Assembly: GCA_032719365.1 (NCBI GenBank)
Contig: CM064876.1
Span: 63,421,864-63,485,863, forward strand
Direction of reading: 5' to 3'
Source: Prinsepia uniflora
Taxonomy: Eukaryota > Streptophyta > Magnoliopsida > Rosales > Rosaceae
Length of the DNA stretch: 64,000 nt
In this document: positions 53,023 through 64,000 of the stretch, piece after piece
Layout of the letters: each line of letters begins with the position of its first letter
Position numbering within the stretch: position 1 is the stretch's first letter
Notes under the pieces: generated by a model
What the model was told of the DNA's origin: nothing
The model's input: only the letters and a program-made list of their open reading frames with translations
Database searches by the model: none
Translations under genes and position numbers: made by a program

Positions 53023-54349
53023 AATTCTTATATATTTATGTATCGAAGATAAGTAATTTTTTCTTTTCAAGTACTTATTAAGTATTTACAATTATTTAGA
53101 AGTACTTATTTTATTATGAACATACTTATTTTATTATTAACCTTTATTTTTATGTTTTTACTTTTTATAAATACGAAAACACTGTCTAGTCCCGTAGGCA
53201 TTAGGCCTCACCTTTCTGTCCAATTACTGCCTAGTGAATAGTGAAAGGGACAACAGTATGATCGTTGCCCAAGCATTTAAAAGTATCTTGCTCCAACAAT
53301 GTGCAAACCAATTGACTAGCTGGTGAGCATGTAGAAATCTAATATGCTGGAAAGACAACAAAATATTTGGGTTGAATTAGGACGCGGATTTTCATGTGTC
53401 TTTTTTTGTTTTTCAGCTTTCACCAAATTTTCTGCTAAGCAATTGACATTAAGAAAGGTCATAAAGGGCGACATTGATATAAGATTTGAGGACGATTACA
53501 ATGCAATGGAAGTTGACATATTATTACGACCAGCTAGCAATTGACAATGAGATAGAAAGAAGATCGAATGCGGCCAAAAGCATTGAACGAAATCAGCAAT
53601 GGACTCACGTAGTGGAGTCATAAGCTTTGATTTCTTTATGATGTGAAAGAGATCGTATCCTAATTCCTAACTCCTACATATGAGATGATGCAAATGAAAT
53701 CTACCAATGACAAATGCATAAGGGGAGTAGACTGAATGTCTCTACAGTCTAGAGTCTAGAACATTATTTTGGCAAAGCTAAACCACGGATATCTTCATAC
53801 TGTACAAACGAGGTAAATATACTCACATTAATTTGTCTTTAGAAGTAATGCTGCTTTATATATACATTTAATTTCGAATATACTTTAAATAGTAAAATAA
53901 TATTGATAACAAATACAGTCTAGTAATATTTATCTTTATTTGTAATTAAGTGGAAATTTTACATTCATTTCTTAATAATAACAATCAGACGCACCGACTA
54001 AATTATGAGAATAACTAAATTGAAACCATAATGGTAAATTTAATCTGGTGTGCTTTCATAGTTTTGAGTCCAAACTCGGAATAGGAGTGAACTAGGTAGT
54101 TAAGTTGTTTTCATTTTTCAATCTAGGTTTTTTGGTTATAAATCTTTATTATTATAAGGATAATACTTACATCCCACTCTATAATGGTACCTTCATCATC
54201 CTTTTAATTTCTCGAATTATTTTTGTACAGATATCATAATCAGAACCGTTCATTCTCTAAATCATTATGTCAATATCATCCCAGTAAAAAAATCACAAAA
54301 ATTGAAAGTCGTTTAGTTATTCATATATATCAAATAAATGAAATATGAA

Positions 54350-54575
54350 AATTCGAATTTAAGTTGTATTTAAATTGAAAATTTTAATTTGTTTACGCTT
54401 ATGAATGAAATTTTCTTACGAATGAATGAAATCTTAATGCAAATAAATGAAATCTTAATAAGGACGTTGGAGTTTTAAAAAGAAAAAAATTATATTTTAG
54501 AAGAGTTTTCAAATTATATGAGAATTTTATACTTAAACCGTCTAAATTTATCCAAACTAAATCTTAATATTACAT
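54350..54575 (+). repeat. AT-rich diverged direct repeat, copy 1
   Basis: Shares with 55271-55530 the order ATTTAAG, TTGAAAATTTTAATTTGTT, TATGAATGAAAT, AAATAAATGAAAT, an A-run, TTTTAGA and GTCTAAAT. About 70% similar by eye; probably remnants of an old repeat family. Confidence 0.5.
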
Positions 54576-55270
54576 TTAAAAGGTATGATATTCTATATGT
54601 GTGGATTTTAATAATTAATTAAGATGGCTATTTATACTAAACCTTAATTAATTCAACCCCCTTATCAATATCTTTATATATATATATATATAAAGAAAAA
54701 AAAAAGAGTATGATACATGATGCCAATATGTTTTCTTGCCTATTCTCACGTCCAATTAAATATTTCGTGACCAAAAAAGTTAAATAGTTAAAATCTAACA
54801 AAAATGTGAATCAGTCAATATTTAAGATTTTGACTCATTTATAAAAAGACCGCCATTTGTTGGGCACAAAGTACGAATAGTTCATCTTGGACTCTAACGC
54901 TATCGTAATATTTGAGTATTTAGTAAAAGAATCAGTGAGGGTGAGTAAAACAAAATATTAGATTCATCCCAGCAATAAAAATTGTAGCATTTACAACTAA
55001 GAATGTGTATAAATCTGTTAAAATCGAAAATTAATTCGATTCAAAATATTATGATATTTTAATTTAAATTTGACAGGATAAAATCAAATAGTTCTATTTC
55101 CTTTAGTAATTGTTTGGTTTTGAATTTTCATTTTGAAAACAGTTGAAATCCAAACTAAACGGTCATGATTTTTATTTATTAGTTAATATTTTTCATCAAA
55201 TAATATGTTAATATATATAAGCGCCTATCACCATCACATCTCATTTAATCTCTACTTATTTTGTTTTACT

Positions 55271-55530
55271 TTCGAATTTAAGCTATATTTAAACATAAGT
55301 AATGCATTTGAAGTTTATTAAAATGTTGGAAATTTTAATTTGTTGGTGTGTATGAATGAAATATTCATGCGATTAAACAAAATCTTGATGTAAATAAATG
55401 AAATATTAATTAGAACATTAGAATTTTGGAAAAAAAAAAATTTTAGATGAGTGTTTTTGGTGAACAAATTACATAAGACTTTTATGTCTAAAATGTCTAA
55501 ATCAGTCTAAATTAACCTGTTAATAATAAT
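55271..55530 (+). repeat. AT-rich diverged direct repeat, copy 2
   Basis: Second copy of the block at 54350-54575, same order of shared words with small insertions. Confidence 0.5.
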
Positions 55531-56498
55531 TTGAATCAGTACAATTTTAATTCTATTTTTTAAAATTTCAAATAATATCGATCCAAATTATGCCCAATTT
55601 CTCGATACAACTTCCAATTCCTTCGTACGGGTGGTCATATCATCCTGAAATACAAAAAATCATCATGTTCCGTATCATACCAAACTGGAAAAAACTCGAA
55701 TAATAAAACCGAATGGATGATCGGTATGGTATCGATACCGTACCGGTTCAAATCGGTACGGGATCGGTTTTGATGTTAGGGAATACCGTCTTGTACCGAA
55801 ACCAATCGATTTTAATTTTTTTAATTAATTAAAAAAAATCTTAATAATCTAATACCCTAACAGGCTAATAGCTAATGACAGATTTAATTGTATGTTAATT
55901 TTAGTTGATAAATTTAATTGTATGTTAGGGTTTTTAGTTGATGCATTTAATTGTAGTTGATGTGTTAAGATTGATTGGATGCCTTATGAATTTTCTATAC
56001 GAGCAATATTTGTTAGCCACTAAGAGGCATAATTTCTCAACTTCATCAAAATATTGTTTCTAGATATTCAATCAAGTAATCCATAAATGAAATTATGAAT
56101 TGGGCAAAAAATCAAAATTGTATCAAATATAATTAATATTGTACGGTAGGATATTTTAAAATATTGTATCCTATCAAACTGGTTAAAATTACTTTATACA
56201 ATATCACTTTTATGCCGAAATATACCCAAAGGTAATCTTTCGCCTTAAGCCCTCTCTATTTATGTTAGTGTTTATTAACTAATTACCCAAAAAAAAAAAA
56301 AAGAGACATCAGAGAAATGGTTTGGGTGCCGTGCCCCAATTGCATGCTCACCCACCAAAACTCAAAGACAAAGTCTTTAAAATGATTGAGAAGTTCATTG
56401 ATATAAAATTCTTCTTCTTCAATTTTGTTTGGGTCATGCGGGCCACCTACAGGTAATTGTTGAAAAGAATTCAATTTGTTCCTTCCTCCCTGCTTCTG

Positions 56499-56579
56499 CA
56501 GTAAACTTAATTCAGTCTCCTTTAATATTCAACTACCTACAGTAAACTTAATTCAGTCTCCTTTAGTATTCAACTACCT
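56499..56579. repeat. 41-bp tandem duplication
   Basis: Units starting CAGTAAACTTAATTCAGTCT at 56499 and 56540 differ at one or two bases (TTTAATATTC versus TTTAGTATTC). Confidence 0.85.
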
Positions 56580-56639
56580 GCCAGAGGCTTTTAGGGCGCA
56601 TCTTCATGAATAAATAATAAATTAATACATCTGTATGGC

Positions 56640-57790
56640 ATATATTTTCATAATCAAGTCGCATTACATGTAACTTTAAATAGACTTAAATTTGTTATAT
56701 CCGCGCATAGCAATTTAATTTTTTTTAATATATAAAATGTTTTTACAGTTTTTAATTTCTATATTTTATTTTTAAAACAAATTAAAAAAATCTATAGAAA
56801 GTAATGCATGTTTATGAAATTTGATTTACTTTGGTAACTGAAAAAAAAAAACGATTTAGATTCCAACGGTTTTCAAAATAAAAATCGAAAATTAAGCGTT
56901 ACGTGCTAATGAAACAGTAAGAATTTTCAAACTCTTTAACTTTTATCTGATCAAATCGAAATTTGAGTGCTAATAACGACTTGAATCAAATTAGTTTTTT
57001 TTTTTATCTCAATGAATTTATGCCAACCCTAAATATAAGGGCATTTTGTGACTTCTTTTTTCTTCCACATACCCACCTTCATTTTTTGTTTTGGTCTCAA
57101 CCACGAGGTGGACCTGGGTGGGCACCAACTATGGGTGGCACCTTTAAGTCGGCAACCACAACCCAGACTAATCCTCGCTTACATCGGGTCGAGCCGTCAG
57201 GAGTAAAGTGCTGGCCAAAGTTGTGACTCCATACGAGAGCAAATATTGAACCTCTGACCTCTCTTAAGGAATGAGAGCGCCGAACTACTTACAACAACCA
57301 CCTTGGTTACCTTTTTTTTTTTTTAGTTAACAAAGAAAACCAAACTCCACAAGCATGCAACTACATCATCCCTTCTTTGTGGTTTGTTTTTCATATCAAG
57401 TCGCATTACTTATGACTTTAAATGCACTTAAATTTATTATATTTGCGCAAGTTAATTTGAAATTGTTTAAAATATGAAACGTCATTACAATTTTTAATTT
57501 TTATATTTTATTTTTAAAACAAATTAAAAAACAATGGAAATAAATGTTGATAGTTTCATGTTCGTGGAGTTTAATTTTCTTTGGAAGCTAAAAAACAAAA
57601 TGGTTTGGATTCCAACAGTTTTCAAATAAAAATCCAAAACGAAGTTTCACTAGTGGAACAGTTTGAATTTTCAATTCATTTGACTTTTAAATTCATTTGA
57701 CTTTTATCTTGTCAAATTCAATGGATTTATGTCCATCCTTAAATATAAGGGAATTCTTTGGTTGTTTTCTTCCACATACCTACATTCATT
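56640..57790 (+). repeat. Direct duplication of about 430 bp (56640-57087 and 57390-57790), one copy holding a SINE
   Basis: Both blocks run through CAAGTCGCATTAC, ATTTTATTTTTAAAACAAAT, GATTCCAAC.GTTTTCAAA, AAATATAAGGG and CTTCCACATACC in the same order, about 75-80% similar. Copy 1 has the SINE after its CATTTTTT end; copy 2 runs directly into TTTTTTCAGTTAACAAAG. The words AGTTAACAAAG and CAAACTCCA follow in both. Confidence 0.7.
57088..57308 (-). mobile_element. tRNA-derived SINE
   Basis: On the minus strand it starts AACCAAGGTGGTTGTTGTAA, with an A-box-like stretch TAAGTAGTTCGGC (57280-57294 region) and a B-box-like GGTTCAATATT (about 57243-57253) spaced as in tRNA promoters, and a tRNA-unrelated body ending near GGTTGAGACCAAAAC. 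The related duplicate at 57390-57790 lacks it. The size (~220 bp) is typical. The exact target duplication is obscured by T-runs. Confidence 0.65.
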
Positions 57791-58979
57791 TTTTTTTTTC
57801 AGTTAACAAAGCAAACCAAACTCCATAAACCTGCAATTACCAACATCTCTTTGCTATGTTTTTTTAATTTGTTTTTAAAATGAAAAATAAAAAATAAAAA
57901 TTATAATCGCATTTTATATATTTAAAAATTTCATATTGACACACAATTTTATAATCCGTATCGATCCAAATCGTGTTCACCCTACTTATAATAACCCAAA
58001 AATAATAATTTTTGATTGATTTAAAAATCGAAAAGTGTTACAATAATTAAGTATTTATATCTTTTCTATTTCGTTATCTATTTGACCTTTTATCCTTAAC
58101 ATACACGATTGTTTCTTTGCTATTTTCTCAACTAAGCATTTTTTTTGGGTTAACTGAAAATTTTAACAAAAATCAAGTTTTGACTTATATATTACTCTTT
58201 AATTAATATATTTTTATTTTTACTATTTTAATCTCACTTGTTAAATTATTCATTTTTGAATAAATTTATTAAGAAAAGATATTTTGGGGATTATGACAAA
58301 TTTAACCTGTTTTTACTATTTTGCTCTCACTTATTAAATAATTAATCTTTTAATTTGTTAGTCTTGCAAGGGTATTATCGGTACTATAAAAATTCAACTA
58401 AATGGCATTTCTCCCTTTATGTATACTAGCCTCACCGCAGACACATCCGTCCTTGTGAGAGACATTTCGGCGCACTACATGTGCTATCATGCGCGACTTC
58501 AAAATATTTACAAATGTCAAAAATAAAATTCGTAATGAGATGTCATATAATATACATGTACATATTGTTAATTTACATAGATGAGAAGTATTAATGATAC
58601 ATACTATGCAAAATACAAGAAATATAAAACATGTGCATTAACATCACTTTATGCACACGTATTAACTTGAAATATTTTGTTTCCATTCGTTTCCGGTCGC
58701 CACTTCACAATAATGATTCATGTGAGCGAAATGTTCACTTAGAAGCAGACGATCTAGTGAGATTCTAAAATAATTAATAGATAAATCGCTCATATAATAG
58801 CATTCAATGGTATCACTTTTCTTCATTCAAATTACTTCTCAACATTGATATGCTACCAAAATCTTGAAAATGACATGACCACTAAAAAAATCACATTTTA
58901 ATTGTAAAGCGTGACTAATTTTGAACATGAGAAAAAAAAAACTATAATTAATTCAGAAATATCGTAAAAACCAAAAAAT
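57791..58979. other. AT-rich spacer, no gene seen
   Basis: Long A/T-rich stretch without coding potential. At 58426-58500 a more GC-rich tract (CGCAGACACATCCGTCC, TCATGCGCGAC) resembles termini of plant DNA transposons but no pair was found. Confidence 0.5.
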
Positions 58980-59019
58980 TAAGGTATGTTCATACAGAGC
59001 TATTCACTCAAGATCTTAA

Positions 59020-60030
59020 TCAGTGAAAAATTACTGAAAAATTGTTAACACATAATAGAGTTTTTTGTTTAAATAACTGCATGTATACGTACAATATCAT
59101 GGCTACTATAGTTTGAGCTAGTAAGGATTCCTGATATTTACTGCAATTAATCGTACTATGTGTATCCAAAAGTGCCATCCCTTCCAAGATAATGAAGGGT
59201 AGCGACACCTTACCTCTCTTGATACAAATCGCTCCCTCTGATTTCATCTTCTTCTCCAACACCTAATCAAAGGATTTTTCACTAATGATTAAAAACAAAG
59301 ATATTTATGCAATAAGCAGATATTATACACTACATAATCAGTCATATTAATTACAAAATAAAATAAAACCAAATTCATTTGGGAAATCAACATAAAAATA
59401 AAAGTAAACTTACGGGAATAACCCACTTCCCGTGAATGTAAAAGATCTAAAACCCGTGAAAAAGTTTCAACTTTTTTCCTCTTCATACTCTGATTGATTA
59501 CTTTGAAGATCGAATTGAATTTCGAATAAATAGAGAAAAAAATATATAAAAATTCAACAGAATGACCAACATAATCAGATAGCTGAAGGAAAAAAATTTA
59601 TCATGAAATCCTAACCTAATATCAAATTCCATTAAATCCAATTTCAATAAAAACCCATGAAATTCAATTTCAATAAAAACCCATGAAATCCAACTACACT
59701 AAAACTAAAATCCCATGAAATCTAACTTCAAAAAAATCATATGTAATGCAATTGCAGTTACAATGCATACCTCAAGGTTCCACATATCCAAGCCATCCAA
59801 GTGTTCCATAATATCGTAGTCTCCTGACAATGCCAATCAACAAATTAATTGGCTCCTTGCTCCTCTATTTATGCACTTAAATTCAAGATCCATACTAGTA
59901 AAATTCAGAACAAAATTTAAGCAAAACAAACAATACAAGTTGATATGAAATATCACCCAAAGCCAATGTTGATCTTCATGGTCGATTCCAGTCAGGATGC
60001 AACAGTTGTTCGAAAAACACTTCAAACGTG
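59020..60030 (-). pseudogene. Possible decayed multi-exon gene, perhaps pectinesterase-like
   Basis: On the minus strand an acceptor-like TTTGATTAG (about 59267) precedes a frame with AICIKRGKVSLPFIILEG and STINCSKYQESLLAQ, which faintly recalls the 'KV.IP..KPFI.LEG...T.I' core of plant pectin methylesterases. Upstream, other exon-like pieces are seen: VETFSRVLDLLHSREVGYS ending at CCCGTAAGT (about 59415) and MEHLDGLDMWNLE ending at GAGGTATGC (about 59770). No catalytic Asp/Arg motif was found. Family assignment is weak and the pieces may be chance. Confidence 0.22.
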
Positions 60031-60114
60031 ATTAGGTACTCGCTATTCCCTTAAACTCCTAGAGGATTAGATGAATCGAGTGTGTTTAGTAGTTTCTGGT
60101 ATTGAATCGATGAT

Positions 60115-60510
60115 TGAACAAGCAAACTTGATTATATGATAATATCTGCACTCTAAATATTTGAAGGTTTGCTTCAATGAGATTCTTGGTAATTCTTCAC
60201 AGCTATGACTCTGTGTATTTCATTTATTGAATTGAATTGCTTACATGAGATAGATAGTGATAATTCTACATGGAAATCTCACACACTCACCTCACAGTTA
60301 CAATAGAAAATTCATGATCCTATGACGTCAATTTTTCGCTTATTACAATCCGCCATATATATAACTAATTAATAGCAAAACTTGGCTACCAAGTAAAGGC
60401 ACATACACACATACACAAACTTTCTGTTGTTGATAATTTGTTATTTCTCATTCCATCTCAGCACACACTCAACTGCAAACCGTTGATGTTGCTGGTGCAA
60501 TCTGCTAGTG
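60115..60510 (-). repeat. Probable 3' LTR of the decayed minus-strand copia
   Basis: It lies directly downstream of the RNase H end on the element strand. On the minus strand it shows TTAGTTATATATATGGCG (TATA-like), later CAATAAATGAAATACAC (polyadenylation-like), and starts near TGTGTGTAGCC or TGTTGC. The partner LTR is not in the window as far as I see, so borders are approximate. Confidence 0.4.
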
Positions 60511-60525
60511 CACCAGTAAACTAGG

Positions 60526-60825
60526 CTACACACTAATATTCCCTTCTAGATTGTTTACTGGTTTAACACCAAGTATTCCCCTTAAGTAGGCGAATCTCAC
60601 TTTAGACCGTGCTTTAGTGAAAATGTATGCTACTTGATCCTCTAACATGTAGTAGAAAAAGTCTATTTCACTAGATTGCATTGCCTCTCTGATGAAATGA
60701 AACCTTCTGCTGATGTATTTTATCTTGTGATGGAACACATGATTTTTAGACAAAACTATAGCATAAGTGTTATCACAAAATAGAGTAGTATGACCTGTTT
60801 TTTCTTCAGCAAAGTCTTCTAGCAC
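60526..60825 (-). pseudogene. Copia RNase H C-terminal fragment (Tork-like)
   Basis: Contains LFCDNTYAIVLSKNHVFHHK, IKYISRRFHFIREAM, QVAYIFTKA and LRGILGVK, the C-terminal RNase H pattern of copia elements. The middle part of RNase H, between here and 61242, is degenerate. Confidence 0.82.
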
Positions 60826-61241
60826 TAACCTAAATCATTTTTCTTGAGTTGTAGCTTCAGATACACTTATATGCTTAGCTTTTGTTGTTGATAATGCAAC
60901 ATTATGTTGTTTAACTGATGCCCATGTTAATACACCTCCACCAAATGAGAAAGCATAACCTGATGTACTTCTCATGTCATCAATATTCCACTCCACTCTG
61001 AGTAACAATACCCAATTAGAGTTGCTTGTTTTCCTTTAGTGTACTCAATTCCATAGGCCACTGCACCTTGTACGTATCTAAGTACTCTATTGGCTAGCTG
61101 CAAACATAATATCAGGTCTAGTAGCAGTTAAGAAATAAGAAAACCTACAATATGCCTGTAAAGTCCATCATCTGCTTCCTCAAAACAACTTGTCCTGCAC
61201 AGTCTATCATTTGTAGCTAGTGTTACACTGACATGTTTGCA

Positions 61242-61966
61242 TCACTTCAATCCAAATTTATCTAGAAGTGTAAGGGCATATTTCTTCTGATGAATGAAGG
61301 TGCCATTTGTAGATTGTATTACCTGCATTCCTAGAAAGTGATGCAATAGTCCCAAATCTGACATCTCATAGTTATACATCATATCCTTTCTTATTTCTGC
61401 AATCATGGTCTCACTGTCTCTAGTATAGACTATGTCATCCACAGAGATAAACACAATCAAGGTTTCTTCTTTGTTAATAAACTTCAAGTATATGGTAGAT
61501 TCATTAGGGCTTCTGTGAAAACCACACTTGCTTAAGTAAGCATGTATTTCACCATACCAAGCTCTGGGAGTTTGCTTTAACCCATATAGAGCCTTCTTGA
61601 GTCTGTAAACCTTGTCTTCTGCATTTCTGACCTCATAGCCTTCTGGTTGATCCACATATACCATTTCTTCTAGCACTCCATTTAGGAATGATGACTTAAC
61701 ATCAAGTTGGTACATTTTCTAGTTTTTATGTGCTGCTAAAGCAATTAAGTTCTGATTATATCAAGTCTTGCCACATGGGCAAAAGTTTCATTGAAATCTA
61801 CACCAACTTTATGTGCATAACCCTTGGCTACTAGTCTTTCTTTTTGTTTCTGAATAGAACTCTCTAGATCGAACTTAGTTTTGTACACCCCTTTCACTCC
61901 AATAACTAGTTTATTGGATGGCATATCAACCAGATTCCAAGTATAGTTCTTATGTATCATTTCCAA
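61242..61966 (-). pseudogene. Copia reverse transcriptase fragment (Tork-like)
   Basis: Two frames separated by a frame change near 61730: the first reads NYTWNLVDMPSNKLVIGVKG and KERLVAKGYAHKVGVDFNET, the second YQLDVKSSFLNGVLEEMVYV, KVYRLKKALYGLKQTPRAWY and the catalytic VFISVDDIVYT (Asp-Asp kept, Tyr/Val context altered), then MSDLGLLHHFLGMQV. It ends near KYALTLLDKFG. It is not functional as it stands. Confidence 0.85.
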
Positions 61967-62486
61967 CTCTGTCTGCTTTGCTTTCTGCCGAGCTTTGTCA
62001 TGTGCAGCTTCATGATAGCTTTCTAGTCAACCATGCACATATTACACCGTGCATAGATCTCATTTAGGGATCTCATCTTTACTGAAGCAGAACTAGGACT
62101 ATAGGAACTTGAACTGTTAGGACTGGATCCATGTTAGGACTATTACCATGAATTGTTCCAGGATATGCAACTACAAGACTTTGATCTTCAGGATTGTTTG
62201 AATCAGATTCATTGTCAATTATTATAGAAACCCCTTTTTCTTTTTCTTCATCCTAATTCTAAAACCCCTTTCTCATTAAACATAACACTTCTAGAGAGAA
62301 CAACCTTATTTGTCTTAAGATTGTAAACTCTATACCTTTTTTCAAAACTTCCATATCCCATGAACACTCCTCTAATTCCATTTTCATCCAACTTCTAACT
62401 AAGCTGGTTGGGAACATGGATGTAACATGATGCTCTAAACACTCTTAAGTGTTTTACCCTAGGTCTTCTTCCATTATATTGGTCAT

Positions 62487-64000
62487 AAAATAACCATTGT
62501 CACGACAATTCATACATTTCACAGTAAACCCATCCTTGGCTCACAATATTAATACCCAAGCACTGCCCCACTAGTAGGCACACCACAAATTCACTCGGGA
62601 ACTAGAGCCCAGCTCGACGTCTAAGACTACCAGGTCTGTCAACACCTATCTACATTAGGCATCACAATCACAATCTCACACAGTACCACACAATCTATCC
62701 ATAATCAACATTACCACAGAATTCACAAAAATCATTCAACATCGACACACATGCACAATATCAATCACGACATGTACCACATCAATCATCATATTACAAG
62801 TGACTACCGGTAGGCATACCACATACTCGCTCGGGAATCGGAGATCCAGGCTCGACGTCCGAGTCATCACAATACAATCTCGAGAACCGGAGCCCTGCTC
62901 AACGTCTGAGACTCACATTCAATCAACACAATCACAATCATACACAATATCAGTCTCAGGATTCGGAACTCCTGACTCGACGTCTGAGACTAAACAAACA
63001 ACCAACAAGCATCATCCCATATAACCGACCCAAGTCTAATTCACAGTCAACATCACAGTTCACATCATCAATACCGAGATACACATACTTATATCACAAC
63101 TCAATATCACACTTCATCACAACATATCACATCACGAATATCGAGAAATCATATATCCACATCATAACTCAAAACCATTGTCTTAACCTCGGGGCAGTTT
63201 TCAATTCTACTTTGACCAATTCTACTTCAGCCTTTTTCAATTCTACTTCGACCAAATTTTCAATTCTACTTCGACCAAAACTTCATAATCTAATATAGAA
63301 GAAGATCTATATAATTAAAACATGGAAAATCACCTCAAAACTTGTTCGACCAAGTGATGATTCACGGACAAGCTGCACCTCTCGATTTTTGGGTGATTTC
63401 AACGTCTAAAACCACGTCCTCGAAGCTTGTTTAAGGTCGCAGAACCTCAAGGACAACATCTTTGAACTTGTTTCCCAAGTTCCCAGTAAAAAAACTTGGG
63501 ATACCCATCCCTGAAAACACCTCAGTTGCTCTTACCACTGGTTAGACAAGGGGTACGTGTATTCTTGCTAGTTCATGCCTCCGCCCCTTAAGTAGCCTTG
63601 ATTTTTGTGCAATGACCCTAGAGGATTTCAAAACCAAGAAAATGTGTAAGTGGGCAAAATAAATATTTTAAAACACAGCTAGAAACATAAGTAATTGTCT
63701 TTTACAAGGTGTTTTCAGGGACGAGTCCTGTCAATATGCCCACTTGCCTCATAGTCATTTGATTATAAAAGAGGTCCTTGGGCCTCAAATAGACTGATTT
63801 TCAAACTGCCTAGTAGTAGTCTCTACTAGTAGCATGCTTACTTTGAAGACAACTAAGGTCTATTTTACTTCCTCGTAAGCCCAACTAGAGAAAAACAGTG
63901 GCTCGAAGGCCATTTTGTTAATTTCTTTCAAACCATCCAAACAATCCACATAATACATCACTAAGGAACACACATGAAGCCTCCTTGTCACTCTGCAATC
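62487..64000 (-). repeat. LTR-like repeat sequence, runs off the window
   Basis: No gene. The block 62588-62995 holds four degenerate copies of a unit like CTCGGGAA..GGAG.CC..CTCGACGTCTGAGACT, similar in kind to the GACGTC-rich units in the gypsy LTRs. Around 63536-63660 the order TTAGACAAGGGGT, GAGGATTTCAAAACCAAG, AAAATGTGTAAGTGGGCAAA echoes the start of a minus-oriented LTR of the families above (CAGACAAGGG, GAGG..CAAAAC, GTGTGAGTGGAC). Borders and family are not established. Confidence 0.35.

Larger units (their letters stand above)
53030..56490. other. AT-rich spacer with diverged repeats
   Basis: No gene is recognised. A small frame at 53344-53544 contains a stretch like a splice acceptor (TTTTTTTGTTTTTCAG at about 53401-53416) but no known domain. 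A duplicated AT-rich block (54350-54575 and 55271-55530) is listed separately. Near 55723-55744 the sequence GGTATGGTATCGATACCGTA is almost palindromic, among GGTACGG-type repeats. Confidence 0.5.
60526..62480 (-). mobile_element. Decayed Ty1/copia element (Tork-like), 3' half
   Basis: Minus-strand relics in copia order: integrase C-terminal end with FMGYGSFEKRYRVYNLKTNK (about 62310-62370), linker, RT (61242-61966) and RNase H end (60526-60825). Gag, protease and the integrase core are missing. The region right of about 62480 is a different repeat. Residue patterns such as YQLDVKSSFLNGVLEE and LRGILGVK fit Tork-type elements. Confidence 0.75.

Noticed and set aside
56963..57226. 87-codon plus-strand frame with STTRWTWVGTNYG-like content
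   Set aside because: It crosses the border between AT-rich duplicate and SINE, so it is chance.
1..64000. Bacterial-type features (Shine-Dalgarno sites, operons, CRISPR, IS elements), rRNA or tRNA genes
   Set aside because: No supporting sequence; all tRNA-like matches are PBS sites or the SINE promoter.

Overview
The window is nuclear plant DNA, most likely from a dicot. It has AT-rich spacers, nested LTR retrotransposons, an L1-type LINE, a tRNA-derived SINE, a Mutator-like element and short relics of plant genes. It contains no rRNA or tRNA gene, no prokaryote-style operon and no CRISPR array. I found no complete, undisturbed cellular gene. Almost all coding capacity is transposon-derived. 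Element borders were placed by matching terminal repeats and target-site duplications (TSDs) by eye.

Region 1 (1-13716) is a three-level nest. A Mutator-like element of about 1.5 kb (331-13707, ~245-bp terminal inverted repeats, 9-bp TSD with one mismatch) carries pieces of two plant genes on the minus strand: the start of a receptor-like cytoplasmic kinase (RLCK-VII/PBL type) and part of an NPR1-type BTB/zinc-finger exon. It is therefore a chimeric Pack-MULE built from immunity-gene pieces. It was entered by a chromovirus-type LTR that survives as a solo LTR (650-12517, TSD TCCAC). That LTR was in turn entered by a very young Tekay-type Ty3/gypsy element on the minus strand (721-10934, TSD TTGGT). 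The Tekay LTRs differ by only about five substitutions and one 11-bp repeat unit, and its gag-pol is open apart from one frame break in the Gag zinc knuckle.

Region 2 (13717-29836) holds a plant mobile domain (PMD) pseudogene and an AT-rich spacer. A decayed minus-strand LINE (17706-20217 plus 29071-29165) follows. It is split by an 8.8-kb non-autonomous LTR element (20218-29065, TSD AAAGA) with iMet PBS and PPT but no protein genes. A small TRIM-like unit lies at 29379-29795.

Region 3 (29837-52709) is a decayed plus-strand Ty1/copia element with short LTRs and TSD GTATC, stretched to 22.9 kb by two insertions. The first is a solo LTR (31323-46704, TSD CCACA) that hosts a second copy of the non-autonomous family (32967-45731, TSD GCATG), whose 5' LTR hosts another solo LTR (35370-38524, TSD CTGGT). 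The second is a further solo LTR (47676-50405, TSD TTGTT).

Region 4 (52715-64000) is AT-rich spacer with diverged duplications, one SINE, a faint possible pectinesterase-like relic, a decayed minus-strand copia (Tork-like) and an LTR-like end fragment.

The gypsy-type LTRs look unlike each other over most of their length but share small modules: a GTCTGACA/TGTCAGAC inverted repeat next to their 3' end, a GTGAGTGGAC...ATGCATGC module with a GTCCACTCAC partner, and in most a TGACA-centred palindrome. Autonomous Tekay and protein-less copies share the same PBS and ends, which suggests that Tekay-type proteins mobilise the non-autonomous family. The two most interesting items are the NPR1/RLCK Pack-MULE and this autonomous/non-autonomous LTR system with shared RNA or promoter modules.
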